Of a stretch of 64,000 nt of DNA, positions 22,154-36,709 are shown one piece after another. The number at the start of each line of letters is the position of its first letter. The first letter of the stretch is position 1. The translations under genes and the position numbers were made by a program. The notes below the pieces were generated by a model. The model searched no databases, was not told the origin of the DNA, and saw only the letters and a list, made by a program, of their open reading frames with translations. Origin of the DNA: Gonocerus acuteangulatus (taxonomy: Eukaryota; Arthropoda; Insecta; Hemiptera; Coreidae); NCBI GenBank assembly GCA_946811695.1, contig OX328124.1, positions 30,329,648 through 30,393,647 on the forward strand, in the 5' to 3' direction.

Positions 22154-23203
22154 TCTACTATATATTTGTCAAATACCACTCACTCACTCACTCACTCATC
22201 TATCAACGCCCAGCCCAAACCGCTCGACAGAAAATTTTGAAATTTTGCATGGACACTCCCTATATAACGTAGGCACTCGCTAAGAAAGGATTTTTTGATA
22301 TTCGAATTTTTAAGCATTTTTAGGGGGGTTTAAAGTTTGAGTTGGTTAGAGAAGGCAAGCCTAGGCAGCCTGCGTTGCTAGGACGATAAAGAACAGCTGT
22401 TACCTTACATTATCTATCTCATAGTATTAATTTTAATTGAGGTTAATTTCAACTATGATGGCAGACCTTGAATTACTAGAAATAAACTGTGATTTTGTCA
22501 CTGTTAGAGTTTACGCCCTGGTGATGGCCCATCCGAGGTAATTATATCCAGAACCACTTGACAAAAAATTTGAAATTTTGCACGGACAATCATTTTAGAA
22601 TGTAAACACTCGCTAAGAAAGGGTTTTTTGATATTCAAATGTTTAAGTACTTTTAGGGGGGCATGAATTATTAAGAAGTTCCTCATCGGCTCAAAAATGG
22701 TTCGATTTTGATAACATTTGGTACAAAAATCTTTTTTCTCATTTATAATATCAAGTTCATTAACCAGTTGAATCCGTTTACTGGAACGTGATTTTTGGAG
22801 CGAAATTTGTGCGAGAGATTCCTTAATGTAGGAAAACGAATGAAACCCTTTTTTAAGCGAGTTCTGTAGCCATTTACAAGAGAAATTGATAGAAATACCT
22901 TTCGAAACTCATTTTCTGTTTGGGTATTCAGAAACGAAGTATATGGGAAAAAAATGTATGAATGGTGATACAAAGTTTTCGGATCTCAGTATATTTTCTA
23001 AAAGATCTCGAAAACGGTTGGGAACTCGTAGTAAGTGGAAGGCGGCTATTCGAAAGGTTACTAAATTCTCTACAAATAAGATTCTGTTGTAATGTTCGGT
23101 GGGTCGATGTCAATCGAAGAGATAAGTGCTTAATACTTCAAATTTGTTAGTTTTATGCTTTTCACTGTGTATTTGTCTATTTACTTAACTTTTTAAGTGG
23201 TTG

Positions 23204-23242
<39 letters not shown>

Positions 23243-23404
23243 AACAGAAATGGTTACCTCCACATGGTGTTTCCTGGGTAGCTTTAAAGTCCGTGCAATA
23301 ATAAGCTGTACAAAATTATGTAGTAGCGTTAATTTTGATAATATCTTATTTAACTCAATATAAAAATACTTATCGGCCGTGGTGAAGCACGGGTATTCAG
23401 CTAG
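22154..23404 (+). mobile_element. Non-autonomous Helitron, family H
   Basis: It starts with TCTACTATATATTTGTCAAA and a CACT microsatellite. It ends with the hairpin CCGTG..CACGG and CTAG at 23401-23404, inserted in A^T. The inside contains two tandem versions of a block with 'aaattttgcatgga' and 'gctaagaaagg.ttttttgat'. There is no Rep or helicase. Relatives lie at 35810, 38652, 39462 and 40727. Confidence 0.85.
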
Positions 23405-24365
23405 TATTTTTATATTATCTTCTAAAATAATGAGAGGTGTTATTCGCTTGCTTGTGAAACAAACTTTAATCACTAAAATAAGAAATGATTTCAATTTACA
23501 ATGATGTTTTATTTTAATACTATTACGATCTGTTTCATTATTTAATATAATTGTCTTGCTTCATCCAGCACCTCTCATCATAGTTCGTCATGGTTAAGGC
23601 ACACCTATAGCATGAATCGTACCATGACATCTACAGACATTAAAATTGTTATTATGAAACAATAATTTTTACCTAAAAATGCAATAGTAGGATCTGAATG
23701 GAAATTTGTATATTTTATATACCACAAAAATTTGATGGAGAAAGATACTGATGACGACTCACAAGGGAACATCCCCAAGTGTCCAGAGCCAATTTTTTTT
23801 TATATTTATTAAACACATGAAAATAATCGATACATAATGGATGAAACCACCCTTCAGAATTACACCTCAAATATTCTAACTTTTAAACTATCGTTTGCTG
23901 ACCTTTCCATATAGACTAGATTGCTAGTCGCCTCCGTTGCGATCAAGCAGTAAATAAATAAATAAAACTATCGTAGATAGAAAAAATGTATGGTATTTTA
24001 CATACAAAAGAAATATGTAAACAGATTGTTTAAATAATAATTTATTTATAACAAAAACATTCTTTGCGCCTTTTTTTTATTACTCAAAATCAATATTTTT
24101 ATTATGAAACAAAAAAATAATAATAAATTGCTGAATTCAACGATGTATGATATTTTTAATTTCTACCTCAGAATTTGGCGTATATCAGTATGATAGATGC
24201 TCACACTGCAGAATTGGCAGTGTGGTGCAGTACATGACGAGCAACACAGTTATCTGTATTTATTAAAAATAAATATATTAAACTTGATTGCTAAACATAT
24301 CGTTGAATACAGTACATGTATTCCTATTCTTTTGTGACATAAAAAAAGTGTTGATATAGAGGATA
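23405..24365. other. AT-rich, no gene seen
   Basis: No coding pattern. An imperfect inverted pair CTCACACTGCAG / CAGTGTGGTGCAG lies at about 24200-24230. Confidence 0.3.
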
Positions 24366-24436
24366 AAAAGGCGCCCTGCTATAGCTGGTCCACTAAGTTT
24401 ACTTCCCTTTTACCTTGCCTGTTTGATTTCTTCGCT

Positions 24437-24592
24437 ATGCTTTTAGCTCTTCGAAGTAAAGAGCTTAGCATGAATTTAAAGGTTATTACACTGAATGGAC
24501 CAGCTGGCAAAGCAGAGAGCATAGCAACAATTTTGAAACAGTTTGATTTCACAGCTCATTTGCTATACTCTGTTCCTTCTATGCTCCATTTT
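24437..24592 (+). other. Exon-like open segment with a strong 5' splice site
   Basis: A 52-codon frame from ATG (MLLALRSKELSMNL..., then LNGPAGKAESIATILKQFDF) runs straight into TTTT|GTAAGTAA at 24593. A GATAAAAAGG sequence lies about 75 bp upstream. It could be a first coding exon, but no partner exon was found and the sequence has internal dyad symmetry (AGCTCTT / AAGAGCT; CTGGTCC / GGACCAG). A foldback repeat is therefore an equally good reading. The product is not recognised. Confidence 0.2.
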
Positions 24593-25531
24593 GTAAGTAA
24601 CCTTAGTAAATAATTCATAGATAATCTATGGTCACTCATAAAATAATACCAAAGTCTGATCATCCGAAGCTTTTCATTATATGTATTTGATTACTCCATC
24701 TCTTCTAGTTTCAAATGCATTCCCAATCAATTAATATGACTTCTAATATTCATAGAAGTACATAATACTGTATACACATTAATAGAATGGATCCAGAGTT
24801 ACTTCCAGTCCCGTTTCTTCAAAAACAAGAAAATTAAATAATCTGACCAAAATGGCAATTGAGAGAGAAACAATTCTATAGGAAAGTTCTGTTTGAAAAT
24901 GTTGACCTCATTACGTTATTCTCAATTAGGTTTGCGGGTCTGATATCGTATGATACTGAATCCGCCTGAAAAATTCCTTCTGTCGTTGCTTATTTGACAC
25001 TTTACTAAATTGTAATTAATGCACTAAAAGTATATAATTTCAAAAGTTTTTTTATGTTTACCAAAATAACTATACAAAAGGAAGAATTGGGTCCTGATGG
25101 AAATTTTGTTTGAAGCCATCAGTCTTGAAAGTGTTAAATGATTTTGGCAGAATCCATGGTCTGATTATTTTATTTAATACTTGCTGTGACCCTCAGCTTT
25201 GCTTAAAGATACCTGATTCAGCTTTCATTATTAAGATTGCTATATGTAAATTATAAGGAATATTAAGAATTCTTTACTCTTTGAATTTTGTATTTGCAAA
25301 AATCAAAACCTTTGCTGATTCAAACCAAAGTATAAAACTAAATCTAATTATTTTCCTATACCTGTGCTCATACACTCACTAAACCTATAGCATATAGTTG
25401 TGTACATTTATCACTGATTCTACTTTAAACTTGCTTGCTGGGATGAAATGAACTCAATCAATTGTTTCTTATGGGAAGACAATATACAAACTTTTGCAAA
25501 CCCGCTATCGAGTGAGATACACATGCAGGCA

Positions 25532-27604
<2,073 letters not shown>

Positions 27605-27865
27605 TTGCCAGGCTGAGATTTAATCTCAGATTCTCTCTTATTATGGTTGGGTGCTCTGCCGATTTCACAATTGGCTTCATATCACAGCATCGTAAGCTAA
27701 TTCATTTAATGGAGTAAAAGCCATAAATATGACGCTGTACCTGAAGCATTAGTATGTTTAAAGAACTTAACGTACCATATTGTGTTATGAAGTTTGTTAG
27801 CATAATGAGGAATACACTCAAGCGTAATACAAGAGATTGTGGTTTCAAATCCCAGCCTGGTGAAT
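27605..27865. repeat. Head-to-head tRNA-like (SINE) pair
   Basis: On the minus strand 27605-27670 reads GGCAGAGCACCCAACC and GAGATTAAATCTCAGCC. On the plus strand 27780-27865 reads TTAGCATAATGAGG and GGTTTCAAATCCCAGCCTGG. Both resemble tRNA A- and B-box halves in opposite orientation, with CCAGGCTG / CAGCCTGG as inverted ends. This is probably two old SINE copies. Confidence 0.4.
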
Positions 27866-29504
27866 TGATTTTTCCAACAAAAAAAAATGTTTTGAATTTT
27901 AAGCCACTGGCAGCTTATATCATCCTGTATATTGTAAAGTGAATTAATAAATTTTAAAAATTGTTTTTTCAGATTTAACGTATTTTCTAAGGAAAAATTG
28001 AAAATAAAAAATCACATTACTTCTAAAATGTGCAGTTCATCTTTAGTTTAATTAGATTTACCATAGTCAAATGATGTTATATTTATGCTTATATTAAACA
28101 TGTTGTTAAAGATAGAATTTTCTCTTGGAAAATATACATTTATTTTATTTTTTATTTAAACTTTATTTTACACCTGTCTGCACTTCAGTTCGTTCATTTT
28201 GTGTCATCAAATTTGTAGAGTCACGCCAATTCTTCCAAAGTGATCAAGCTTGATTGAGAGTCGAAAAAATTACAAGTCATTTTATAATTCCTGGCCAGGA
28301 AAAAATAAGAAGACAATTCTACCATCAAATTAAAAAAAAAGAAAAGAAAACAGGAATTCGTAAGTGATCATTACTAGTTAAACATTTATTGAAAATATTG
28401 CTAGTGGTGGATACAGAATGTTGATATTATCTTAAAATCCGTAAAAGATTTTTCTCAATTTCTTTGAATTCCAAATAGTAGAGCGGCGACTGTTTAAAAA
28501 CTTAAATGGTTCATTTTTAACTTTTCTTGTTGATAACTCTTTAACAAAATGAGATCTCATTTATTTAAGCTAAGGAATAAGTGGTTCCTCTTGGTGGTGG
28601 TGGTTTGTGAGGCCCAGAGAACAAACATAGTAATTTAAAAAAAATTAATTTGCATAGTTGAGGAAACACACAAAAAGAATGCCTGACTCCTAGGAACTGC
28701 CTCATCAAATCATATTTCCGTATACTGCTTTTCCCTGGTTAGATTTGGAAAGCTTAGAATAGAAACAATTAATATTTTCTTTTCAGTGGAACAAAACCAA
28801 CATTTCAGCTTTTTTGTAGGAAATTTATAGGTCTTTTAAATTTCTATTTTTGACAATTTCTCAATCTATTTTTTAATATTTGCCCATTAATATAATAATT
28901 TTTTTAAATACTTCCTCTTTCCGTAATATAACCAATATTCATCTAACTTAGTTTACACAAATTAGGAAACATGTTTATAGTCCAGGCAACGAACAATTAT
29001 AGATGGAAATGTTTGGAACACAATGTTCGACATTGTAACTTTGTTGAGGTAATGTACCAAAAGTCCCAGGATGAGGCCTTTGAGCCGAGGGGAGGGGGGG
29101 TTAGAAGGTCCCATTTCTTGGGGGTTTATTTTATCTTGGAAACTATGGGTCCATAGTTTTCTCATAGAGTTTCAAGCTTGTTAGCTTAAGCTAATTCCTC
29201 ACAGATTTGACGTGAAGTATCCTCCTTGTCGAGATATTCACTTCCCGTGTGATGCAATTTTTAAATAAAATGTTCTTTAAAATGCTTCTTTCGATTTTAC
29301 AAGTATTTTGTTAATTATAGTAACCTTTTACTGACATGTATATGTACACAATACAATAAAATATTTTCCGGGTTGTCCTCCTCAGTGGGAGCGCACCGCG
29401 GCCAAGTGACCTATTGTGCTACCCGTTGTTATCTCTCCTCAGAGTAAATGAATTAAATAAGATCACTTAGTACAGAAAAATAATTTCTAATTGGCTAACT
29501 ATTC
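27866..29504. other. AT-rich, no gene seen
   Basis: No supported coding or RNA feature. Short homopolymers only. Confidence 0.3.
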
Positions 29505-29607
29505 CAAGTTCTAGATTATCAGTATTCCATTTCCCCAAATGCTCTCAGCCCTGCCCCCGTAATTCTCCCGGCCCCCTCCGAAATTATTTTCTAGATACGC
29601 CCAGGAA
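29505..29607. mobile_element. Fragment of the G/C-tract MITE
   Basis: Matches the right half of the family at 1274 and 29717 ('attccaagttctagat', 'ctcagccc', 'cgaaattattttctagatac'). Confidence 0.6.
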
Positions 29608-29716
29608 AAATTTGGGGTTGCTTTATCCCCTTTCCCTGCATTCACGACATTTAACCGTAACACCCCGCAGTTAATAGAGTTGCTTGTTGTCCCTTGGACT
29701 TATTCTTGGTTATTGG

Positions 29717-30057
29717 CATGGGCGTATATAAGGGGGCGGGGCTGAGACCATTTCCGGAGTATGGAATACCAACAATTTAGATCTTGGAAGAGTTTTAGCC
29801 AACTAAAACGCTATTACACCCAAAATGGAGTATTTTTTATGACCTAAATGATCTTATTTAATTTATTTTTAAGGATTTTATGAACTTTGTACCGATCAAC
29901 TCCTAATTTCGGGGGGGGGGGCTGCAGCCCCCCCCCAGTCATGGGCGTATATGACTAAAACTATTCCAAGCTCTAAATTTTTAGTATTCAATACCCCGGA
30001 AATGGTCTCAGCCCCCCCCCCCCCCCCCCCCGAAATTATTTTCTATACACGCCCATG
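29717..30057. mobile_element. G/C-tract MITE, composite, 8-bp TSD
   Basis: The ends are CATGGGCGTATATA / CACGCCCATG. A perfect 8-bp duplication, GTTATTGG, lies at 29709-29716 and 30058-30065. It is longer than the other copies because a second CATGGGCGTATAT end occurs inside, at about 29940. That suggests one copy partly merged with another by template switching or nested insertion. Confidence 0.8.
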
Positions 30058-30803
30058 GTTATTGGCCCCTTTTTCTTGCTTGAATCATAAACGCCCTTCC
30101 CTCAGTTTACGTCCTGTAGGTATATGCGGCCCTCTACATAACTATTGCTTCGGAGAGGCAGTAAGAGTTCAAGGGTTTTACTACTACAATGAAGAAGGGA
30201 CAGAGAGGAGGTGGGGACCAGGAGAAGTGGGAGGAGAGGATGCTGTATTCTAGAGAATTCATCAAAAATAGATTTGCCGACAGTGACATCGGCCGAGGAG
30301 CAAAGCTTCTCAGGAATGGTGGGGACTGAGAACTGGTTATTGTAATTGCCAGTGCTGGGGCACACCGGTTCCCACGCACCAGGCTCCTTCCCCCTCCATT
30401 TTCACGGATACCTGCCTCTAGAGCTCTACCTACAAATATGCAACGGCTTCTACCTCCTCCATCATAACCCCTCTTGCTGCAACATGCATTATGCATTCAC
30501 AAAATCAACCATTTTACTCTTCAGGTTTCTTATAAAATTAATAACAAAATGATTTTTTGGAAACAGAAATAAATTGTTCACCCAAGTAATTCTTATTTAG
30601 AACGTTTCCTCCCTCCCTTTACGGAGGAAAACTCAGTTACGACGTCAAACCGACGACACATTAAGAAAGTGCTTACAATAAATGACCACGTCAGTGTTGG
30701 GCAAAAATTATTCAGAATAATGAATTAATGTATTATTTTATTCACGAATGAAGAATAATTACTTTTATTCATTATTCTGTGAATGAAAATTATATTTTAT
30801 TTA

Positions 30804-30809
<6 letters not shown>

Positions 30810-30849
<40 letters not shown>

Positions 30850-31012
30850 GGCGCATCTACTTCTAGGTCATTAGCGCCGACATCCAGGGTGTAGCGAGGA
30901 ATTTTACCAGCGAGCCGTGGGATGATAAAATTCCTGCCAGAGGTTGGGAATCGAACCCACCATCTCCCGCTTATGAATCCAAGGCGCTAGCCATTAGACC
31001 ACGGGAGACCCC
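30810..31012 (-). mobile_element. tRNA-derived SINE, family 1
   Basis: Full-length copy with a tail of about 38 A (poly-T on the plus strand). An 11-bp duplication, ATTTACAAATT, lies at 30799-30809 and 31013-31023. The long pure tail suggests it is among the younger copies. Confidence 0.92.
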
Positions 31013-31156
31013 ATTTACAAATTATTCGAATAATCATATTTTATTGAATAATGATAGATATATTATTACGTCGATAGCCGGAAGTATGTATATATATATT
31101 TGTTTGAGGTGGATTTATTCAGTAAACCAACTGGACATAAAGAATAATGAATAACG

Positions 31157-31751
31157 AAAAAAGGCTACAGCCTCCAAATGTTAACCGATTTCAATAAATA
31201 TTTTTTTAAATGAAAGCTAGTAAAATGTAGAACAACTTTGTCTAGCCAGATTATTGTTTTTGTTGCCACTGTTTAATTATTTACGTGTAAATAAATAAAG
31301 AACTTTTACAATTGAACATAAAATAAGATTTTATTTTTCATCTGACTCAATATCAATACTGATATCGTTAAAAATAAACATTTAAATCCTGATTAGACTT
31401 GGAAAAAATCTTCAAAACGTAAATTTCTGTAAATTCAACAATGAAATAATTGAAACAATATGATTTTTGAGTGATTTGAAAATACGAGTAGGTATATTTT
31501 CATACGAGTGTCTAATCAGGATTTGAATGTTTCATTTCAACGATATCAGTGCTGATATTAAGTTAGATCAAAAATAAAATATTATTTTATGTTCAATTGT
31601 AAAAGTTCGTAAATTATTTACACGAAATTTAATAAACAGGGGAAACAAAAAACAAAAATCTGGCTAGACAAAGTTGTTTTAAATTTTATTAGCTTACATT
31701 AAAAAAAAAAGTCATTAAATCTGTTAAAATTTGGAGGCTGTAGCCTTTTTT
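31157..31751. repeat. Long inverted repeat (foldback)
   Basis: Arms of about 250 bp lie around about 100 bp. The outer parts are AAGGCTACAGCCTCCAAATG and 'atttggaggctgtagcctt'; the inner parts are AAATCCTGATTAGAC and GTCTAATCAGGATTTGA. There is no coding capacity. It lies next to the element at 31783. Confidence 0.8.
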
Positions 31752-31782
31752 GAAACTCGAAATGTCGTTTGGCCCCACTGTG

Positions 31783-32400
31783 GGGCGTGCAGCAATAAGG
31801 AGGCAGCTCCATTTTTGGGGATTTTCAGATCAGAACATTATCATGGATTAAAAAATTATCCCAATCTTCTGCTACCATAAGGAAGCAGCTCTGGTCACTT
31901 CAATAATGAAATCACAGCAACTGAACCGCTGTGTGAGGTCTATCCATAATTGCTATAATTGCCTTTCCATCTGCATACAGCCAACCTCTGCTCATAAAAA
32001 CTGAGAAATACAATGCCTTAATGAGCCTCGCACACAAATATCTCGGAAAAATGAGATGCGTTCTACAATGCATTAAAATTTGCAGCCTCTTCAGTTACAG
32101 TGAAGATGAAGATTTGACAGAAACAGGGCGTGGAGACAACTGAATTTTGCATTAAATGATTTTTTTTTTTTTTTTGTATTTTTCATTGTTTGTTCGTATT
32201 TTCTATGAGATTTCTAAATTAAAAATGTGAATAAAAGCAAATTTTGTTCATTTATAGAACACAAGGAGGCAGCTCCAAAACATTAAACCTGACACTCTAA
32301 AAAAGGTAGGGTAGGGTCCTTGTGGGCTTAATTTCATAAGTAGCTGCCAGTGTTATGGTAAGAAAATGGAAAAATATATCAAGAAACTAATTTTTAAAAC

Positions 32401-32448
<48 letters not shown>

Positions 32449-32503
32449 CAAATTGCCAAAAATGTGAAAGAAGGAGCTAACTCCTCCTTATTGCTGCACG
32501 CCC
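31783..32503. mobile_element. DNA element with 21-bp inverted ends, superfamily unknown
   Basis: The left end GGGCGTGCAGCAATAAGGAG and its reverse complement at 32483-32503 are perfect. GGAGGCAGCTCC-type subterminal motifs recur inside (about 31800, 31890 and 32270). A T run of about 47 nt is at 32402-32448. There is no transposase and no clear target duplication. Confidence 0.7.
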
Positions 32504-34357
32504 TTCAATTCACGAAAAAACGTCCAAGTTTTTTTATATATTATTCCAATGGTCGTTCATTCACTAGTTTCTCATAATCTACACCCATCTCGATGACACA
32601 AAAAAATACTTCTAAAACATGTGGTTCGTTAACAAGAAGATTCCATTCGTCAGAACACTGCTTCTTTTTTTTGAGGAAATTCACACGACGAAATCGTAGC
32701 GCTTACGGTTTTACGTTAAAAGGCTTCCAAATAAAAGTCTTTATAGTTATTCCGATGTGAGAAATTGAATGAAACCAAAGGTCGGCTTGAGTTAAGAATT
32801 TTTTTTTTAGAAATTTGACATTCATCCAAAGAAACATAGATAGTTTATCAACAGACTTAAGGAGTATTAAACTTGTACATTTTCTTGAATATTTCGAAAA
32901 CGGCCGAAAAATCGTGTGAATTGGACAGCCTGTTAAATTTCCCGCCAAAATTGTTCTTGTCAAAAATATCCTAAGGACCTGCTCAGCTGGAGAAAACGGT
33001 GCCTGGGATTTCGGCAGTACCGGTTTCGTCTCTTAAGGACAGAATATTATGAGTTTCTATTCTCAGGTTTCCAAACCATGCCAGGGATAAGAAGTACAGG
33101 TACAGATAATCTTTAAAATTACGCAGTTCCTGCTGAGTGGACTTCTTTTCAGGAACATTCATTCCGATTTTCAAGAATCACGGAATATAATCTATTAAGT
33201 CAAGTTTTCTTCAGGAGATGGAAGTCATAGGTCTTCCGTTTTAATTTTATATTAGGCGAATGGATTTTCACTAATTGCAATAGAGTTCACAACTGAGCAT
33301 TTATGGTAACCTTGTTACAACGAAGCCTGTCCTCATGAATGGACATATCAGTCATGGACGATCCACACATGTGCGTAGGTCGTATCTTAGGGCGTAAAGA
33401 AAATCCCTTCGGCACATAGAAAGGTTACAACTATAAGCTATACTTTGATTTGTCTCTGCGTTTGCTTCCTTGATCTGTCCATTCTTTGGATTCATTCAAA
33501 TGATAGAACTATCGTGCTGAGAGTTGCCTAGAGATAGCTTCGCGGGAAGCGAAGACCTCATATCGTGAAGCGATAGCAGAGCATCCGTCTACGAATCATG
33601 CAGATCCACTATTTTACTCCGTACTTAATGAATTGACTTCTATGCTACATCGAGGACCGATTGAACTTAAAATGGGGGTTTTGAAGTCTCTTTTCTTTTT
33701 CATTATTCAGTACTATAATAGTGTCTATGCAGTTTAGCCTGGTATCCCCCTTCCTAATAGGACACAATCAGAATGGCGCTGAAGATAAATGTCGAACTTT
33801 CATAACTCACAGTTCGTTCAAACTAGTTTAGATATATTGGTATTTTTGCACACCTGAGTTACATGATAGCCGCAACACCTACCAAAACAATATTTTAAAT
33901 CTGAAACTTTTTCAAAGAACTTATCTGAACTGACAGAGGAATCACAGATATATAGACATTGAAATCAAGTAGACTTTTGTAACTTAATGGGTGTGAATGA
34001 TAAGGTCATGGGTTCGATTCACAGTAGCGTTGCTTTTCTTTCAAAAAAATGAAAAGCATGAGCCCTCTCCTGGCTGGCCCTCTCCATTCTTGTCAATAGG
34101 TATATTCCTGAGAAACCTTGCAAATTTCAACACATTTTTATAAGTACCTAGATTTTCATTTTATTTATTTTTTTTTATGTGGAATTTACAACAATGTATA
34201 AGATACAGAGATTTTTATTTTAAATCTCAACTTCCTAATTATTTTTTTACCTGGGCTGAATTGTGTTTACACAACTGTTCGAATAGTAATTTACTGATTC
34301 TCAATGTTTCTGGGGTGAACAGTTGCCTGTGAAACGACTGTATTATCTAACTATGAT
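32504..34357. other. No gene seen; SINE family 2 fragment inside
   Basis: 33985-34090 carries 'ggttcgattcacagta' and 'ctcctggctgg', a decayed SINE family 2 (plus strand). 32750-32960 resembles Helitron internal sequence ('tattt.gaaaacgg.cg'). The remainder is unrecognised. Confidence 0.4.
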
Positions 34358-34365
34358 ATCCAAGG

Positions 34366-34602
34366 CATTGGCGAATATAGAATATAATTTCGAAGGGGGC
34401 TGAGAGCATTTTGGGGGTAATACTAACAATCTCGAACTTGGAATATTTAGCCAATCAAAACGCTATTACACCCTAAAGAAATTATTTTTTCTGAACTAAG
34501 TGATCTTATTTAATTTATTTTTAAGTTTTTTATGATACATTTTTACCGATTTTGGGGAAGGGGGGAGCTGCGCCCCCTCAGCCCCCCTTATATACTCCCA
34601 TT
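34366..34602. mobile_element. G/C-tract MITE, older copy
   Basis: The ends are diverged (CATTGGCGAATATA / TATATACTCCCAT). The flanking octamers ATCCAAGG and ATTCAAGG match at 7 of 8. The inside has the family blocks 'aaaacgctattacac' and 'gtgatcttatttaattta'. Confidence 0.7.
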
Positions 34603-34887
34603 ATTCAAGGCAGATATGTAAGTAATCATACTAATAACTAGGGACCAGATTCTTAGGTTTTCACTTTTTTTTTCTTTGTTTTTTAAATAAATATTTTGTT
34701 GAATATTTGAACTAGGTACTTATTTTTTTATTTATTTATTATTTAAAGAACTCATGTTTCCGTTTTATTTTAATTTCCTCATTTTTCCCCCTTCTCAATA
34801 TACTATATATATAATATAAACAATACTATATAATATAATAATACTATATATATAATATACTATATATATAATATACTATATATATAT

Positions 34888-34953
34888 AATATAAACAACT
34901 AATAATATTATTTTATAGAATACTATAAAATAATATTATTAGTTGTTTATATT
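34888..34953. repeat. Perfect 30-bp-arm hairpin
   Basis: Arms 34888-34917 and 34924-34953 (sharing AACAACTAATAATATTATTT) enclose a 6-nt loop without a mismatch. They lie beside a run of ATACTATATATATA repeats. The perfection suggests recent formation by template switching. Confidence 0.85.
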
Positions 34954-35246
34954 TATGTCACTATGATAATGATATACCTACATATTAATTTATGAATGAC
35001 CAATTAATCAAAATTAATAATAATTAATTATAATAGGTTGAACCTATTTTTGAACCTAATAAAACATTTTTATCACCTAAAAAAACTATAATGGATTATG
35101 GCTATTGTAAAACCTAATTGCATGCTTATTTTATCCTAAAAATCCGGTCCCTACCGGAATAACTTACTTCAACTATTATGTTGAGGCACGCCTGTGTTTT
35201 TAAAACTTGTCCTATATATATTGTAATTAATACGTGTTCTGTTTTG

Positions 35247-35297
35247 TTTATAGCTCTGATGAAGGATTGAAATTCAAACCGAAACATCAGCAATAAA
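35247..35297 (+). ncRNA. Hammerhead-ribozyme-like motif
   Basis: CTGATGA is at 35256-35262. Stem II is GGATTG / CAAACC with one mismatch. GAAA is at 35281-35284, and the triplet ATC ends at 35288. Stem I is GCT (35253-35255) with AGC (35289-35291), then a 1x1 mismatch, then TTTAT (35247-35251) with ATAAA (35293-35297). Stem III ACAT is a decayed palindrome. The flanking complementarity is good evidence for a real structured RNA origin. Confidence 0.6.
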
Positions 35298-35809
35298 AAC
35301 CATTTATATTTTTTCTTCATTCAATAGTAATTATTTTTGAGAAATAGTGGGTTTTTAAATAAAAAAACATTTTTTCATTTGATCACACGGTGACTAATAA
35401 TTGGCTTCCTTCCCTCTTTAGGCCTATTGAGAGTAAAATGTAAAGCACCTATGCACGGCGGATATCCGATAGAGTCCGGCAGCGAGGTCAATGGTTACCC
35501 GAATAGGCCATAGAGCTGCTTGCAAACCCTCTCGGGCATTTCATTCAGCAGAGCAATAGTGCAGGGCACTCGTCCCTCGTTGAAGCAGGAGTATGCAATT
35601 AATATATTTCTTAGTTTTGATGAACTAAGGGATTCTACTACAAAATCGATGAAGATTGTTTTTCGTAAATCGCTCTCGTTGTAGACTGCTGGTCCAACAT
35701 TGTACAAAATCAAGGAATTTGTCGGAATCTCTGCGAAATTATGATAAAGCAGTTGATGTAGTTGAGGAATTCCTAAAAATGGCGCAACTATATCACTTCC
35801 TCTAAATCG
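35298..35809. other. Unassigned sequence with an open frame on the minus strand
   Basis: 35495-35713 on the minus strand is open for 72 codons (segments DLRKTIFIDFVVESLSSSKL and NILIAYSCFNEGRVPC). It has protein-like composition and higher GC than its surroundings. It may be a transposon fragment; I do not recognise it. Confidence 0.25.
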
Positions 35810-36648
35810 TCTATTATATATTTGTCAAATACCACTCACTCACTCACTTACTGACCTATCATCGCCCAGCCCAAACAGAAAAACTTTAAATTTTGCATGG
35901 ACACTCCTTTTGGGATGTAAACACTCGCTAAGAAAGTTTTTTTTTTTATATTCAAATTTTTAAGCATTTTTAGAGGGGTTTGAATTTAAAGAGTACATGC
36001 TCGCCTAGACATCATGCGTTGCTAGGACGATGACAGAACAGATGTTACCGTACTGTATCTATTTCATAGTATTATTTTTAATTGCGGTTAATTTCAACCA
36101 TGATGGCAGTCCTTGAATTACTAGAAATAAACTGACCCTCATAGAGTTTACGCTATGAGGGACAAAATCGCCATTTTAATTGAGGTTCATTTCATCTTGT
36201 CCCCCATAGAGTTTTCCTGGTGATGGTCCATCTGAGGTAATAATATCCCGAACCCTTGCACGGCCTCCTCACTCATCAGCATCCCCAGTCACAACAAGCG
36301 AGCATTACTTCTGAGTAATGCTCGCAAATATAATGGGTGTTTCCAAATGACATCTTGGAAACATATTTTTTTAAATTTTAACGTACATTTATTAATGACA
36401 AAGAATTTTAACATTTTATCTCTAAGTTATTTGTTTGTTGACACTGGTCCGGAGCGTCCCAGTGTCAAAAACATAATAACTTTGAGTACTTATCAATTGA
36501 TGAATAACATATAGTATGACGGGAACCTTGTTATAATGAACTGCAAAAAATTATATAGCACCGTTAATTTTGATGATACATTATTTAACGCAATTATTTA
36601 ATTATTTAACTACTTATCTTCCGTGACGAAGCACGGGCAGTCAGCTAG
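35810..36648 (+). mobile_element. Non-autonomous Helitron, family H
   Basis: It starts TCTATTATATATTTGTCAAA and ends with hairpin CCGTG..CACGG and CTAG at 36645-36648. The interior matches 22154. A SINE-family-2-like piece ('ttttaacgtacattta') lies at about 36376-36470. Confidence 0.85.
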
Positions 36649-36709
36649 TTCTATATACTAATTACATGTAGTTTTGCATTAGTAGTACTGGAAGTAGTAT
36701 TAGTGTTAG

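Noticed and set aside
22928..23494. Several 60-105-aa frames within and after the 22154 Helitron
   Set aside because: The repeat interior is shared with non-coding copies elsewhere, and the frames are not conserved.
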